A stretch of 64,000 bases of DNA from JANQPX01 sp965204405 (GCA_965204405.1 CBDBEN010000004.1:744001-808000); one strand, 5' to 3'. Positions 8,111 through 17,574 are shown, numbered from the stretch's first letter. Made by a program: numbers and translations. The notes: generated from the sequence alone by a model not told the origin.

Positions 8111-9331
8111 TCAGCTCAGTTCACAGATGTCGCACATGGTGACGAGATAGATCCTGACCATGTCGAGATAGTCGGGAATGTCCACGCGCTCGTCCGGCAT
8201 GGTGTTGTACCGGCCGCCTGGGCCGCAAACGACGCCATCCATGCCGCCTTCCACATAGAGATGGCCGGCGTCCGTGCCGTAGAAGCCGGGAGGCGTGATC
8301 GCGCCTGTCGGCTGGTCCTGGTGCCGTATCGCCCGGTAGGCGGCATTGAGCGCGGTGACGATGCGCGAGTCTTTGGCGACTTCGAAGGCGGGCATGGAGG
8401 GTTTGCCTTCCCGCGTTTCGGCCCAGACTTTTGCCTTCAGACCGGGCCACGCCGCTTCGAGCTGATCGAGCACGGCGCGGATGTCTTTGATCGCCTGTTC
8501 TTCGGTCTGACCCGGGCCGTAGCGACCGGAGCCAGACAGATGAACGAAATCAGCGACTTGCGGTGCTCGCCAGGTGTGGAACTCACGGCCGAGCGCACCA
8601 CGGATGGTGCCGACATGGACCCGGTTGATCGTTCGGTGCTCATCGGATGGCGCGTCGGAAAAGGTCAAGTCAGTGAGCCGGGGAATCAGTGTTGCTGCAG
8701 CACGGATCGCATCGACGGCTTCCTCGCGTTTGGACAGATGTCGGGTGATGCCTTCGAGCTCCATATGATAGACGAAGGCGGCGGCGTGCATGGTGACGGC
8801 CTGTAAATCGGTCGGCTCGGAATTGACGAAATAGTCCGCCCGCACGCCCTGTTTCACCGCGGCAAGGGTGCCGACGCCGCCCTGCAACTCGCCGACCACA
8901 TAAGTCAGGATGACGTCGCCTTTAAGGCGGACACCGGCGTCGATCAGGGTTTTCACGGCCGAAAGCGAGGCAGCATCGCCAGCCTTCATGTTCGAGACGC
9001 CGATTCCGTAGATGAAGTCGTTATCGATCAGCCCGCCCCAGGGATCGACCGTCCAGCCTTCGCCCACTGGATTGGTGTCGAGATGTCCGTTGAACAGCAG
9101 GCTCTTGCCGCCGCCCGTGCCGCGCCAGATGCCGATGGCATTCACCCGGTCGCCCTCGACCGGCTGAAGCCTTGCCTCTAGGCCCATCGCCGTCATGATC
9201 TCGACCATGCGCTCGGCAAGCCGCCGCTCCCCTTCGGTTTCGGAGTAGCTTTTGTGCCTGACCATCTCGGCCAGGGTTTCGAGGCAGGCTTTTTCGTCGA
9301 TATTGCGGGCGAGCGAAAGGGCATCTGTCAT
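8111..9331 (-). CDS. M20 family hydrolase with altered metal site (ArgE/DapE-like)
   Basis: This 406-residue M20 protein is related to acetylornithine and succinyl-diaminopimelate deacylases. H83 and D85 are present in FNGHLDTNP. However, the bridging Asp expected in the DMKGG motif is N114 (VSNMKAG), the Glu-Glu pair reads E148-L149, and the late His position reads RYNTMPDERV (Y375 to V383). It therefore belongs to a subgroup with a remodelled metal centre and may not be a standard peptidase. It is the last gene of a minus-strand operon and overlaps the ABC ATPase gene upstream by four bases, so it should act on the transported substrate or a derivative. Confidence 0.8.
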   Translation of the reverse strand: MTDALSLARNIDEKACLETLAEMVRHKSYSETEGERRLAERMVEIMTAMGLEARLQPVEGDRVNAIGIWRGTGGGKSLLFNGHLDTNPVGEGWTVDPWGGLIDNDFIYGIGVSNMKAGDAASLSAVKTLIDAGVRLKGDVILTYVVGELQGGVGTLAAVKQGVRADYFVNSEPTDLQAVTMHAAAFVYHMELEGITRHLSKREEAVDAIRAAATLIPRLTDLTFSDAPSDEHRTINRVHVGTIRGALGREFHTWRAPQVADFVHLSGSGRYGPGQTEEQAIKDIRAVLDQLEAAWPGLKAKVWAETREGKPSMPAFEVAKDSRIVTALNAAYRAIRHQDQPTGAITPPGFYGTDAGHLYVEGGMDGVVCGPGGRYNTMPDERVDIPDYLDMVRIYLVTMCDICELS

Positions 9332-11001
9332 GTCGTTTCCAGTGCGGGCGGGGCGGCTTCGGCGGCCGGCGGCGGCACGGCAGCGAGAAGCGTTTGGGTA
9401 TAGGGATGACGATCGGGCGTCTCGGCGTCGTCCCGATCGAAGCTGTCGACCAGTTCACCGCGCTGCATCACGCAAATGCGATGGGCGAGCTGGCGCACTA
9501 GGTTCAGATCATGGGTGATGAACAGGCAGGCGGTTCCGGTCTGGCGTTGAAGATCGGCGAGGAGGCGGGCAACCTCCGCCTGCACCGAGACGTCTAGTGA
9601 TGCCGTGATCTCGTCGCAGATCACCAAAGCGGGCTCGGCTGCGAACGCACGAGCGATGGCGATGCGCTGCTTTTCGCCACCCGAAAGCTGGTGCGGAAAC
9701 CGCCTTGCGTACTCGGCAGGCAACCGCACGTCCGCCAGCAATTCCTCGATGCGCCGGACGCTCTGGTCCTTCGGCACCATGTCGTAAAGCAGGAGCGGGC
9801 GCGAAAGAATCTCGCCCACGCTTTGGCGGGGATTGAGGGAGGCGTCCGGATGCTGGAAGACGATCTGCATCGCTCTTCGATAGTTGCGATCGATCTCGCG
9901 CCGGCCGGCGAAACTTCGGCCTTGGAAGCCCACCGTCCCGTCAAAGTCCTGAAGTCCGGACAGGACCTTGGCCATGGTCGACTTGCCGGAGCCGGATTCA
10001 CCGACAAGTCCCAAAAGCTCGCCTTCACGAACCGCTAGGCTGACGTCGCGCGCGCCGAGAAATGTCGGCTTCGGCGTCAGGAGACGCCCGATGCGGGACT
10101 GACGTCCATATTCGACCGTCACACCAGATGTCGAAAGCAGCGGTTCCGTGTTCTGCCCACGCCGCTTAGTGCCCAGCCAGATTTTTGGCTGCGGAACGGC
10201 AGCGAGCAGTGACCTTGTGTAGGGATCACGCGGCTCTTTGAAAACATGGGTGCAAGGGCCGGTCTCCACGATGGCGCCGGCATTGATGACCGCCACATCA
10301 TCGGCGACCCGCGAGACGAGGCCGAGATCGTGGGAGATGTAGAGCGCTGCGACCCCGGTCTCGTCGCGCAACCGGTGGAAGAGGTCGAGGATCTGATGCG
10401 CTGTGATGACGTCGAGCGCCGTCGTCGGCTCGTCGAACACAATGAGTTCAGGATTGCAGGCGAACGCCGTGGCGATCACCACGCGCTGTTTCTCGCCGCC
10501 GGACGCTTCATGGGGGTAGCGGCGCATCATCTCGGCTGGATGGGTGATCCCGGTCCTGTTCAGCGCCTCCTCGCCCTTCTCCCAAGCCTCCTGCTGAGAG
10601 AGGCCACGGTGCCGGATCAGCACCTCCGCCAGCTGCTCGCCAAGACGCATGGTCGGATTGAGCGAGGTCGAGGGATCCTGAAACACCATGCTGATCCGCT
10701 GGCCGCGGATCTCGAGGATATCCTCTGGCGCCATCGCCCTCAGATCCACGCCCGAGAGCAGAATGCGTCCGTCGTTTTCCTCGGCATTGCCGGGCAGATA
10801 GCGCAGGATGGCCCACGCAAGCGACGATTTTCCCGAGCCCGATTCGCCGACCAGTCCCAGGGTTTTGCCACGGTCGACGGTGAGGTTCACATCCTTGAGC
10901 GCCTGCAAGCGCCCTGTAGAGAGGCGATAGCTCAACGAGTAACCCGAGACCTCGAGGACCGGAGCCTCCTCGGCTCGTGCTGTCCCGTTCAGGTCCCCCA
11001 C
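9328..11001 (-). CDS. Peptide-type ABC transporter, fused double ATPase (DppD-DppF)
   Basis: One 557-residue chain carries two ATPase modules. The first has Walker A GESGSGKSS, signature SGGEKQRVVIATAF and Walker B VFDEPTTALD. The second has GESGSGKST, SGGEKQRIAIARAF and ICDEITASLD. It powers uptake through the adjacent DppBC-like permeases. I place the start at the GTG at 11001, four bases after the permease stop and preceded by GGAG. The open frame runs to 11112, but that part overlaps the permease gene. Fused DppDF proteins are common in Rhizobiales. The order SBP, B, C, DF, M20 on the minus strand makes a complete importer plus hydrolase operon. Confidence 0.88.
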   Translation of the reverse strand: MGDLNGTARAEEAPVLEVSGYSLSYRLSTGRLQALKDVNLTVDRGKTLGLVGESGSGKSSLAWAILRYLPGNAEENDGRILLSGVDLRAMAPEDILEIRGQRISMVFQDPSTSLNPTMRLGEQLAEVLIRHRGLSQQEAWEKGEEALNRTGITHPAEMMRRYPHEASGGEKQRVVIATAFACNPELIVFDEPTTALDVITAHQILDLFHRLRDETGVAALYISHDLGLVSRVADDVAVINAGAIVETGPCTHVFKEPRDPYTRSLLAAVPQPKIWLGTKRRGQNTEPLLSTSGVTVEYGRQSRIGRLLTPKPTFLGARDVSLAVREGELLGLVGESGSGKSTMAKVLSGLQDFDGTVGFQGRSFAGRREIDRNYRRAMQIVFQHPDASLNPRQSVGEILSRPLLLYDMVPKDQSVRRIEELLADVRLPAEYARRFPHQLSGGEKQRIAIARAFAAEPALVICDEITASLDVSVQAEVARLLADLQRQTGTACLFITHDLNLVRQLAHRICVMQRGELVDSFDRDDAETPDRHPYTQTLLAAVPPPAAEAAPPALETT

Positions 11002-11002
11002 G

Positions 11003-11821
11003 TCAGTGGCTCCGGCGCGGATCAAGGCTGTCGCGAAGGGCATCGCCGAACAGGTTGAACCCCATGGCCGCGAGCGCGATGGCGACGCCCGGCACGGCCA
11101 CGCACCAAGCACTTCGAAACATGAACTGTCTGGCTTCGGCGACCATCAGACCCCACTCGGTCGACGGTGGCTGCGCGCCAAGGCCAAGAAAACCGAGCGT
11201 GGCGCCGATCATGATGGCGAAGGCGACGCGGATGGTGGACTCGACGATGATCGGCCCCATGGCGTTAGGAAGCACCTCGCGCATGACGATGTAGGCGGCT
11301 CCTTCGCCCCGAGCGACCGCTGCCAGCACATATTCCTGCGTACGGATCGACAGTACCGAGCTGCGAGCGATTCGGGCCATGCCGGGGGTGAAAGCCAGGG
11401 CGACGGCGAGCATCGCCTGACCCATGCCGCCGCCGAGGACGGTGACGATCACCAGCGTGAACAAGAGTTCGGGCACCGCAAGCAGCCCGTCGAGCACGCG
11501 CATGACGACGCTGTCGATCCAGCCGCCCGCGGTGCCCGCGATCACGCCGATGATGCTGCCGGCGCCGACACCCAGAAACGTGGCACCAAGCCCGAAGGAA
11601 ATGGTCGATGGGGCTCCGTTCAGGAGCCTGGATAGAAGGTCCCGTCCGAACTGATCGGTTCCAAGCCAATGCGCTGATGACGGGCCTTCGAGGCGCGTCG
11701 TCGGGTGAAACATCTGCGGATCGTAGGGCGCGATGAAGGGGCCGATGACGGCCACCGTCAGAATGACCGCAAGCAGGAGCGAGCCCGCGATGCCGGTCGC
11801 CGAGCGGAAGGCATCAGGCAT
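11003..11821 (-). CDS. Peptide-type ABC transporter permease (DppC-like)
   Basis: This is a 272-residue inner-membrane permease of the OppC/DppC type. The N-terminal helix (about 8-28) is followed by a periplasmic loop with HWLGTDQFGRDLLSRL, which is diagnostic of DppC. Five further helices and the EAA coupling loop (ARGEGAAYIVMREVLPNAMG) follow. It pairs with the DppB-like gene, whose 3' end it overlaps by eight bases. The substrate class (peptide, opine or other amide) cannot be read from the permease. Confidence 0.88.
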   Translation of the reverse strand: MPDAFRSATGIAGSLLLAVILTVAVIGPFIAPYDPQMFHPTTRLEGPSSAHWLGTDQFGRDLLSRLLNGAPSTISFGLGATFLGVGAGSIIGVIAGTAGGWIDSVVMRVLDGLLAVPELLFTLVIVTVLGGGMGQAMLAVALAFTPGMARIARSSVLSIRTQEYVLAAVARGEGAAYIVMREVLPNAMGPIIVESTIRVAFAIMIGATLGFLGLGAQPPSTEWGLMVAEARQFMFRSAWCVAVPGVAIALAAMGFNLFGDALRDSLDPRRSH

Positions 11822-12764
11822 AGCGCACCCGTGGATCGAGCAAGGCGATCACGATGTCGGAGAGCAGATTCGAGACGGCGTAGACCGTCGCCAGAAGCAG
11901 CGTCACGCCCTGGATGACGGGGAGGTCGCGGTTTTCCAAGGCATAGATGAGAAGCCGACCGAGCCCAGGCCAGGCGAAGATCTCCTCCACCACGATGATG
12001 CCGCCCAGCAGATAGCCGATATCGAGCGAAATCACCGCCACGGCCGGCGCCAGCGAATTGGGCAGCGCGTGGCGACCGATGACCCGGCGCTCATACAAGC
12101 CCTTCAGCCGGGCGGCGCGGATGTAGTCGCTGGAAAGCACCTCCGACATCTCGGAGCGCACCTGGCGCGAGATATGGGCGGTGAGAATCAGGCCGAGTGT
12201 GGCTGCGGGCAGGATGACGTGTGAGGCGAAGCCTCCGAGGCTTTCTCCTGGCGCAATAAACCCGCCTGCTGGCAGCAGCCCGGTCGCCGGGCCGGCGAGG
12301 AAGATGAGAAGAAGCGTCGCAGTTACGAATTCGGGCATGGAGGCGCCAATGTAGGAAAAAAGCCCGATGATGAGATCGGCAGGTGTGCCCCGCTTGATCG
12401 CCGCGAAGGCACCGAGCGGGATGGCGATGATGGTGACCGCGATCAGGGCGGTCACGGCGAGAGCGGCAGAGTTCCAGAACGCGTCGCCCACGGCCTCCGA
12501 GACCGGCAGCGACAGCCGGAGCGATTGCCCGAGATCACCCTTGAGAATGCCGCCAACCCAGTCGAAATACTGGGTGTACCACGGGCGGTCGAGGCCGAGC
12601 TGCCGCTCGAGTGCGGCCACGGCCTCGTCCGTTCCGTATTCTCCGAGGATCATGATGGCGGCGTTGCCCGGCAGAATCATCGTCACCGCGAACACCGCAA
12701 ACGTGACGATGATCAACACCAGGACAACCGCCAAAAGGCGCCTCAGGAGATAGCCGGCTGTCAT
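11814..12764 (-). CDS. Peptide-type ABC transporter permease (DppB-like)
   Basis: This is a 316-residue OppB/DppB-type permease. It has an N-terminal helix, the LPGNAA segment, the periplasmic QLGLDRPWYTQYFDWVGG segment, GDLGQSL, and a coupling loop ARLKGLYERRVIGRHALPNS. I chose the ATG at 12764 (MTAGYLLRRLL). The open frame reaches 12857, but that extension overlaps the end of the binding-protein gene and is not hydrophobic. It lies directly downstream of the binding protein in the same operon. Confidence 0.87.
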   Translation of the reverse strand: MTAGYLLRRLLAVVLVLIIVTFAVFAVTMILPGNAAIMILGEYGTDEAVAALERQLGLDRPWYTQYFDWVGGILKGDLGQSLRLSLPVSEAVGDAFWNSAALAVTALIAVTIIAIPLGAFAAIKRGTPADLIIGLFSYIGASMPEFVTATLLLIFLAGPATGLLPAGGFIAPGESLGGFASHVILPAATLGLILTAHISRQVRSEMSEVLSSDYIRAARLKGLYERRVIGRHALPNSLAPAVAVISLDIGYLLGGIIVVEEIFAWPGLGRLLIYALENRDLPVIQGVTLLLATVYAVSNLLSDIVIALLDPRVRYA

Positions 12765-12777
12765 CTGCTCATGCGGC

Positions 12778-14316
12778 TCATACGCGGTCGAGCCACACGT
12801 TCTCCGTATAGAAATAACGGTTGATCGGGTTGATCGACCAATCCACCACGTCGTCACGGCCCGCCGTCAGCACATCCTCGTAGAACGGAATGATGTAGGG
12901 CGTATCGCGCAGGATCAGCTCCTGCGCCTTGGCGTAGGCTTCCGCTCGTTCCGCCTCGACCGTCGTGCTGCGACCCTTCTGCACCAGCGCATCGAACTCC
13001 TCGTTCTTCCAGGCGGAGTCCTCGTAGGACGCGTTGGAGGTGAGCAGCAGGTTGAAGGTCGCATCCTCCGTCGGCTGCATCCCCCAATAGGCCATGTAGA
13101 AGTTGCCCTTGCGCCAGACATTGGCGAGGTAGGTATCGTGGGGCATGGTCTCGACCTCGATGTCGAAGCCCGCCGGCAGCGCCATCTGCTTGAGCGCGAT
13201 CGCCACCTGTGCGCGGATCGCAGGGCGGTTCGAGGCGACGAGGTTGAGCTTCAGCCCTTCTGGATGGCCGGCCTCGGCCAAGAGCGCCTTCGCCGCCACC
13301 GGATCGTAGGGGATCTCAGGCGTGTCGATCCGATATTTGAACTCCGGCGAGAGGATATTGTCATGGGCCGGCCGGCCCAAGCCTTCCAGCACGATGTCCA
13401 CCAGGAGCTGCCTGTCAACTGAATGGGCCAGCGCCTTCCTCACCCGCACGTCGTCGAAAGGCGGCTGGTCGTGGCGCATGACGACATTGACGTAGCGCCC
13501 GGACGGCACTCTGAGCGCCTTCACACCGGGACTTGTGGAAATCCGTTCATAGTCAGCCTGCTGCACCAGCAGCATCACGTCGACATCGCCTGAGAGGAAG
13601 TTGGTGGTTTCCGCGGCGAGATCGGGGAAGAGGTGCATCTCGACCGCATCCAGATAGGGCTTGCCCGGGATGAAGTAGTTCTCGTTTCTGACCAACCTGG
13701 TGATCCGGGCACTGTCATAGCTTTCCAGCTTGAAAGGCCCTGTGCCGTTGACCTGGGTTTCGAGCGCCGCGAGGTCGCCGGACAATGCTGCGGCCGAAAG
13801 GATGCGCGCATTGGCGTGCGCGGTCGAGGTGGGAAGGTCGGCATAAGGCGTCTTCAACGTGAAGCGCACCGTGACGTCGTCGACCGCTTCCACCTTGTCG
13901 ATCATGTCCAGGACCGACTTCGCGGATGCCGGAATGTCGGGATCGAGGATTGCTTCGTAGGTCGCGGCCACGTCCTTGGCGGTGCAGGGCGATCCGTCAT
14001 GGAAGGTCACGCCGGGTCTGAGATTGAAGGTAAAGACGGTCGCATCGGGGCTTCCCTCCCAGGACGAGGCAAGGTCTGGGATCGGCTCGTTGTTCAGGCC
14101 GATTCGGGTCAGGCCGGAATACACCATGTCGATGACTGGATATTCCGCCGGCCCGGAAAGCGACAACACGTTGAGCGTCGCGATCCGGGTGGAGTGGCTG
14201 ATCTTCAGCGTTCCGCCGACCTTCGGTGTCGCTTGTGCCAGGCTTACTCCGGACAGCGCGGATGTAGCAGCCATCCCGATCATGACGTCGCGTCGTGTCA
14301 CCATGAATGCGGTCAT
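12778..14316 (-). CDS. Peptide-type ABC transporter substrate-binding protein, Tat-like signal
   Basis: This is a 512-residue family-5 extracellular binding protein (DppA/OppA fold), with GGTLKISHS at the mature N-terminus and the family block LASSWEGSPDATVFTFNLRP. The start is the ATG at 14316, preceded by AGGGAGGG; an upstream ATG at 14355 lacks such a site. The leader has RRDVMIGMAATSALSG, a twin-Arg-type signal, so export may be through Tat. It delivers the substrate to the DppBC/DF importer. Family-5 proteins bind peptides, opines, nickel or sugars, so the ligand is open. The catabolic neighbours suggest an amide- or amidine-containing compound. Confidence 0.87.
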   Translation of the reverse strand: MTAFMVTRRDVMIGMAATSALSGVSLAQATPKVGGTLKISHSTRIATLNVLSLSGPAEYPVIDMVYSGLTRIGLNNEPIPDLASSWEGSPDATVFTFNLRPGVTFHDGSPCTAKDVAATYEAILDPDIPASAKSVLDMIDKVEAVDDVTVRFTLKTPYADLPTSTAHANARILSAAALSGDLAALETQVNGTGPFKLESYDSARITRLVRNENYFIPGKPYLDAVEMHLFPDLAAETTNFLSGDVDVMLLVQQADYERISTSPGVKALRVPSGRYVNVVMRHDQPPFDDVRVRKALAHSVDRQLLVDIVLEGLGRPAHDNILSPEFKYRIDTPEIPYDPVAAKALLAEAGHPEGLKLNLVASNRPAIRAQVAIALKQMALPAGFDIEVETMPHDTYLANVWRKGNFYMAYWGMQPTEDATFNLLLTSNASYEDSAWKNEEFDALVQKGRSTTVEAERAEAYAKAQELILRDTPYIIPFYEDVLTAGRDDVVDWSINPINRYFYTENVWLDRV

Positions 14317-14371
14317 CTTGCCCTCCCTATGGTTCCGGCTCTGCCGGTTTTTCATTTTTCAATTCGATTGC

Positions 14372-15553
14372 TCAATTGACGATGGTGAGGTTCTCCGGCA
14401 GCCAAGTTAGAACCTCGGGCGCACCCTCCGTCACCAGGAGCGTGTGGCCGACACCCATGCCATAGCCGGTGTCGCTATCGCCGATCATGACATGGTAAAA
14501 GAGTGTCATGCCCGGCTCGCAGCGTGTCGCGTTGCCCGCATAGATCATCGGTGGGACGTCCATGCTGGTGGGCGCGAAGGTGCAGCCTACCGAATAGCCG
14601 GTGGCGCCGTAGCGATGGGCGGCAAAGCCTGCGCCATCCAGCAGCCTGGCATGGGCATCGAAAATCTCGCCAAGCGTCGTGCCCGGCCGCGCGATGTCGG
14701 TCATCGCGTCCAGGGTTGTTCGCGCGGCATCGTACATGTGGCGCTGCGCGTCGGCGGGTTTTCCGAAGATGATGGTCCACTCGGTCTTGGCGTTGTAGCG
14801 CCGAAAAGTGACAGGATATTCGACCACGATCTGATCGACCGACTCGATCATGCGTGGCCCCGAGACACCGCGCCCATAGACGGCCCGGCTGCCGGAATTG
14901 AACAGTGGCGCATTCGGCGGCATGTCACCGCCCGCTTCGAGCACGGTCTTGAGATAGACGGCCTTTAACGCCGCATCGAGAACGCCTGGCCTGGCCGCAT
15001 CGATCACCGCTTCCAGCGAGCGGTCCAGGATCTCGGCGGCCTTTCGAGTATAGGCGATCTCGGCCGGTGACTTGATCAGGCGAAGCCGGCGGATCAAATG
15101 GTCGTCGTCATCCAAGGTGCAGAAACCATCGAGCGCCTTTTGCAACCGCCAGAGATTCCACCCCGTCAGACCATGGGTGTTGAGCTCGACCGCAATCCGT
15201 TTTCCAGAAAGGCCGAGTTCGGCGAGAATGCCTTTCAGATCGCGCGCCGGGTTGGCGTCATCGGCATCCCACCAGATGCGGATGTCCTCAATCGTGCTGG
15301 TGCGGCGCGCCTGCAGCAGATCGGGGCGGCGGGTGAGCAGCACGATCGGGCGATCATCCGCCGTCACGACGGCACACTGAAAGAAGACATAGCCGCCGGT
15401 GTCGTAGCCGGTCAGCCAGTAGAGGCTTTCCTGGGCAAAGACCAGCATGGCGTCGACGCCGGCCTCGACGAGGTGCTCTCGCAGCCGTGCTTGCCGATCC
15501 AGATGCTCTTCGCGCGAGAACGGCAGGACAACGTCCGGATCTGCCGTCATCAA
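14372..15553 (-). CDS. M24 family hydrolase, creatinase / ectoine-hydrolase-like (non-metallo)
   Basis: The product has 393 residues with a creatinase N-domain (about 1-135) and a pita-bread M24 domain. Metallo-aminopeptidases of this fold need two Asp, one His and two Glu. Here the Asp region reads VEYPVTFRRYNAKTEWTI and the His region GYSVG, so the ligands are absent. That is the pattern of creatinase and ectoine hydrolase (DoeA), which cleave amidine or C-N bonds without metal. GGGGGG precedes the ATG pair at 15553/15550. It is the first gene of the minus-strand importer operon, divergent from the amidotransferase-like gene. The substrate is unknown. Confidence 0.82.
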   Translation of the reverse strand: MMTADPDVVLPFSREEHLDRQARLREHLVEAGVDAMLVFAQESLYWLTGYDTGGYVFFQCAVVTADDRPIVLLTRRPDLLQARRTSTIEDIRIWWDADDANPARDLKGILAELGLSGKRIAVELNTHGLTGWNLWRLQKALDGFCTLDDDDHLIRRLRLIKSPAEIAYTRKAAEILDRSLEAVIDAARPGVLDAALKAVYLKTVLEAGGDMPPNAPLFNSGSRAVYGRGVSGPRMIESVDQIVVEYPVTFRRYNAKTEWTIIFGKPADAQRHMYDAARTTLDAMTDIARPGTTLGEIFDAHARLLDGAGFAAHRYGATGYSVGCTFAPTSMDVPPMIYAGNATRCEPGMTLFYHVMIGDSDTGYGMGVGHTLLVTEGAPEVLTWLPENLTIVN

Positions 15554-15696
15554 AAGCCCCCCTTATCGTTTTTGATCTGGTCGGGGAGGCACCCACCCCA
15601 TACCTTTAGAACTATGGCGGGCATTGCACAGGTCAACGTCGGATATGTCAGCCTTCGCCGATGATCCAGGCATGCATTCTGCGAGAGCGAGGTACG
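15554..15696. promoter_or_regulatory. Divergent promoter region between the two M24 operons
   Basis: This 143-bp region separates divergent operons whose first genes encode an M24 hydrolase (minus) and an amidotransferase-like protein (plus). Both promoters must lie here, so the operons may share a regulator. No regulator gene is adjacent and no strong palindrome stands out. Confidence 0.4.
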
Positions 15697-16401
15697 ATGT
15701 CCAAACGGCTGCTCTATCTCGGCAACGGAAAAAAGCTGCAATCCATCGCCAAGCTCGACGAGCGCTTCGAGCATTGGGGCCTCACCGTCGATCGCTATTG
15801 GGCCTATGACGGTGCGTTCCCAGAGAGCCTCGATCGCTATGACGGCATCTTCCTGTCAGGCAGCCCACATGGTGCTTACGAGGACGTTCCCTTCATCCGC
15901 CGCGAGCATGACCTGATCCGCGAGGCTGCTGCCCTCGACATCCCAATGCTTGGCATCTGTTTCGGTAGCCAGATATTGGCATCGGCGCTTTGCGGCCGCG
16001 ATCAGGTGTTCCGTCGCGATTTCTGCGAGATTGCCTACAAGGCGCTGCCAGTAACGGATGCTGCGCTTGACGATCCCGTGTGCGGCGACCTCGGCGAAAG
16101 TGTCACCATGTTCGTCTGGCACAATGACGAGGTTCGGGCCGGACATGCCGATATGACGATCATCGCCTATTCCGACCTTTGCCCAAACCATGTTTGGCGT
16201 TATCGCGACCAACCATTCTGGGGCATTCAGGGGCACCCGGAAATCACCCTCGAGCAGGTGCCGATCTGGTTCGAGGAGAATCGCGAAAGGATGGAGCGGG
16301 ACGGCGCAGATATCGATGTGCTCAAGGCCAGCGCCGACGAAGCGGTGGAGGCCAAGACCATGCTCACGCGCTTTGCGCAATACATCAGGGACCGGCCGTG
16401 A
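15697..16401 (+). CDS. Class I glutamine amidotransferase-like protein
   Basis: The 234-residue product has the class I triad: nucleophile C88 in LGICFGSQ, H180 and E182 in IQGHPE. It resembles stand-alone GMP-synthase-like amidotransferase proteins that act as gamma-glutamyl hydrolases or amidases in catabolic clusters. I start it at the ATG at 15697 behind GAGGT; the frame is open from 15661. It is translationally coupled to the following M24 gene (GTGA overlap), so both probably act in one pathway. No synthetase partner domain is present, which favours a hydrolytic role over amido transfer. That is inference. Confidence 0.78.
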   Translation: MSKRLLYLGNGKKLQSIAKLDERFEHWGLTVDRYWAYDGAFPESLDRYDGIFLSGSPHGAYEDVPFIRREHDLIREAAALDIPMLGICFGSQILASALCGRDQVFRRDFCEIAYKALPVTDAALDDPVCGDLGESVTMFVWHNDEVRAGHADMTIIAYSDLCPNHVWRYRDQPFWGIQGHPEITLEQVPIWFEENRERMERDGADIDVLKASADEAVEAKTMLTRFAQYIRDRP

Positions 16402-17537
16402 CCCGGCCGCTCATTTTCGAACCCTGGTTCGAACGGGAGGAGTACGAAACGCGGCTCGCGCGCGTCCAGGCAGGCCTCCGCGAACGCGGGCTTGACGGCC
16501 TTCTCGCCTTTCAGCCGGAGACGGTCACCTGGGTTACGGGCTTTTTCACGCGCGGCTACGGCTCCTTCCAGCTCGCCGTCATTCCCGCCGAAGGAGCGCC
16601 TGTTCTCGTCTGCCGCGACGTCGAGGAATTCTATCTCGATGCGACCTCGGTTTTCCCAGATCGTGCGATGTGGACCGACAGCGACGATCCGATCACGGTG
16701 GCCGCTGAAGCCATACGGAAGTGCTTGTCCGACGGTGCTCGGCTCGGCGTCGAGATGCTGGCCTGGCCGCTTTCGGCCGGACGGCTCGAGGCCCTGCGAT
16801 CGGCACTTCCCGGCTGCCTGTTCGAGAACGAAAGCGCTCTGGTCGGCCGGATGCGGCTGATCAAGTCATCCGCCGAAATCGCTTATCAGCGGCGGGCGGG
16901 CGAAGCGGCGGAAGCGGGCATGCAAGCGGCGATCGATGCGGCCGGTGTCGGTGTCAGCGAGCGTGACATGGCCGCCGAAATCTGCGCTGCCATGATCCGC
17001 GCCGGCAGTGACCTGCCGGGCCCTGGCGTGATGTCCTCAGGTGAGCGCGCCTTTCATCTGCATGGCGGCTATTCCGATCGTATCCTTGAGCGCGGCGATC
17101 TTATCCAGATCGAGACGACCCCGAATGTGCGCCACTATCACGCCCGGTTCATGCGGCCGATCCGTGTCGCTGAGGCAAGCAATGACGATCACCGGCTGGT
17201 CAAACGGCTCATCGCGATCCAGGACGCCGCACTTGCCGAAGTACGTCCAGGCGTTCCAGCAGCAACCCCCGATCATGTCTATCGAGACGGTATCCTGTCG
17301 GCCGGGCTTCGCGAAACCTACACCAACAAGACGTTCTACTCGGTCGGGCTTCTGCTCCAGCCTTCAGGCGGCGAATCGCTCGAAGCGGCACCCGGCCGCA
17401 GCTGGTGCTTTGAGGCCGGCATGACCTTCCACACCTATCTCCTGGCCCGCGGCTTCGGCATGTCCGAGACTATCGCGATCACCGAGAACGGCTATGAGTG
17501 CCTCACCAATTTTTCGCGCGAGCTTTTCGTCGTTTGA
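16398..17537 (+). CDS. M24 family hydrolase, creatinase / ectoine-hydrolase-like, second copy
   Basis: The 379-residue product begins at a GTG overlapping the upstream TGA. It is a diverged paralogue of the gene at 14372: creatinase N-domain with FQPETVTWVTGFFTRGYGSF, then an M24 domain. The metal-Asp region is replaced by QIETTPNVRHYHARFMRPI and the His region by YSVG. It therefore also belongs to the non-metallo creatinase/ectoine hydrolase group. Two diverged copies in one island suggest two successive C-N cleavages or two related substrates. It ends 38 bp from the convergent hydantoinase gene. Confidence 0.82.
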   Translation: MTRPLIFEPWFEREEYETRLARVQAGLRERGLDGLLAFQPETVTWVTGFFTRGYGSFQLAVIPAEGAPVLVCRDVEEFYLDATSVFPDRAMWTDSDDPITVAAEAIRKCLSDGARLGVEMLAWPLSAGRLEALRSALPGCLFENESALVGRMRLIKSSAEIAYQRRAGEAAEAGMQAAIDAAGVGVSERDMAAEICAAMIRAGSDLPGPGVMSSGERAFHLHGGYSDRILERGDLIQIETTPNVRHYHARFMRPIRVAEASNDDHRLVKRLIAIQDAALAEVRPGVPAATPDHVYRDGILSAGLRETYTNKTFYSVGLLLQPSGGESLEAAPGRSWCFEAGMTFHTYLLARGFGMSETIAITENGYECLTNFSRELFVV

Positions 17538-17574
17538 TCGACAGGCGCATTGGCGATTGCGCACAACACTGCCA

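Noticed and set aside
8261..8806. Plus-strand open frame of 181 residues opposite the M20 gene
   Set aside because: It is a high-GC shadow frame; the minus-strand M20 protein has clear family motifs across the same bases.
10246..11635. Long plus-strand frames opposite the ABC ATPase and permease genes
   Set aside because: His/Arg-rich composition and lack of motifs show they are antisense frames of real minus-strand genes.
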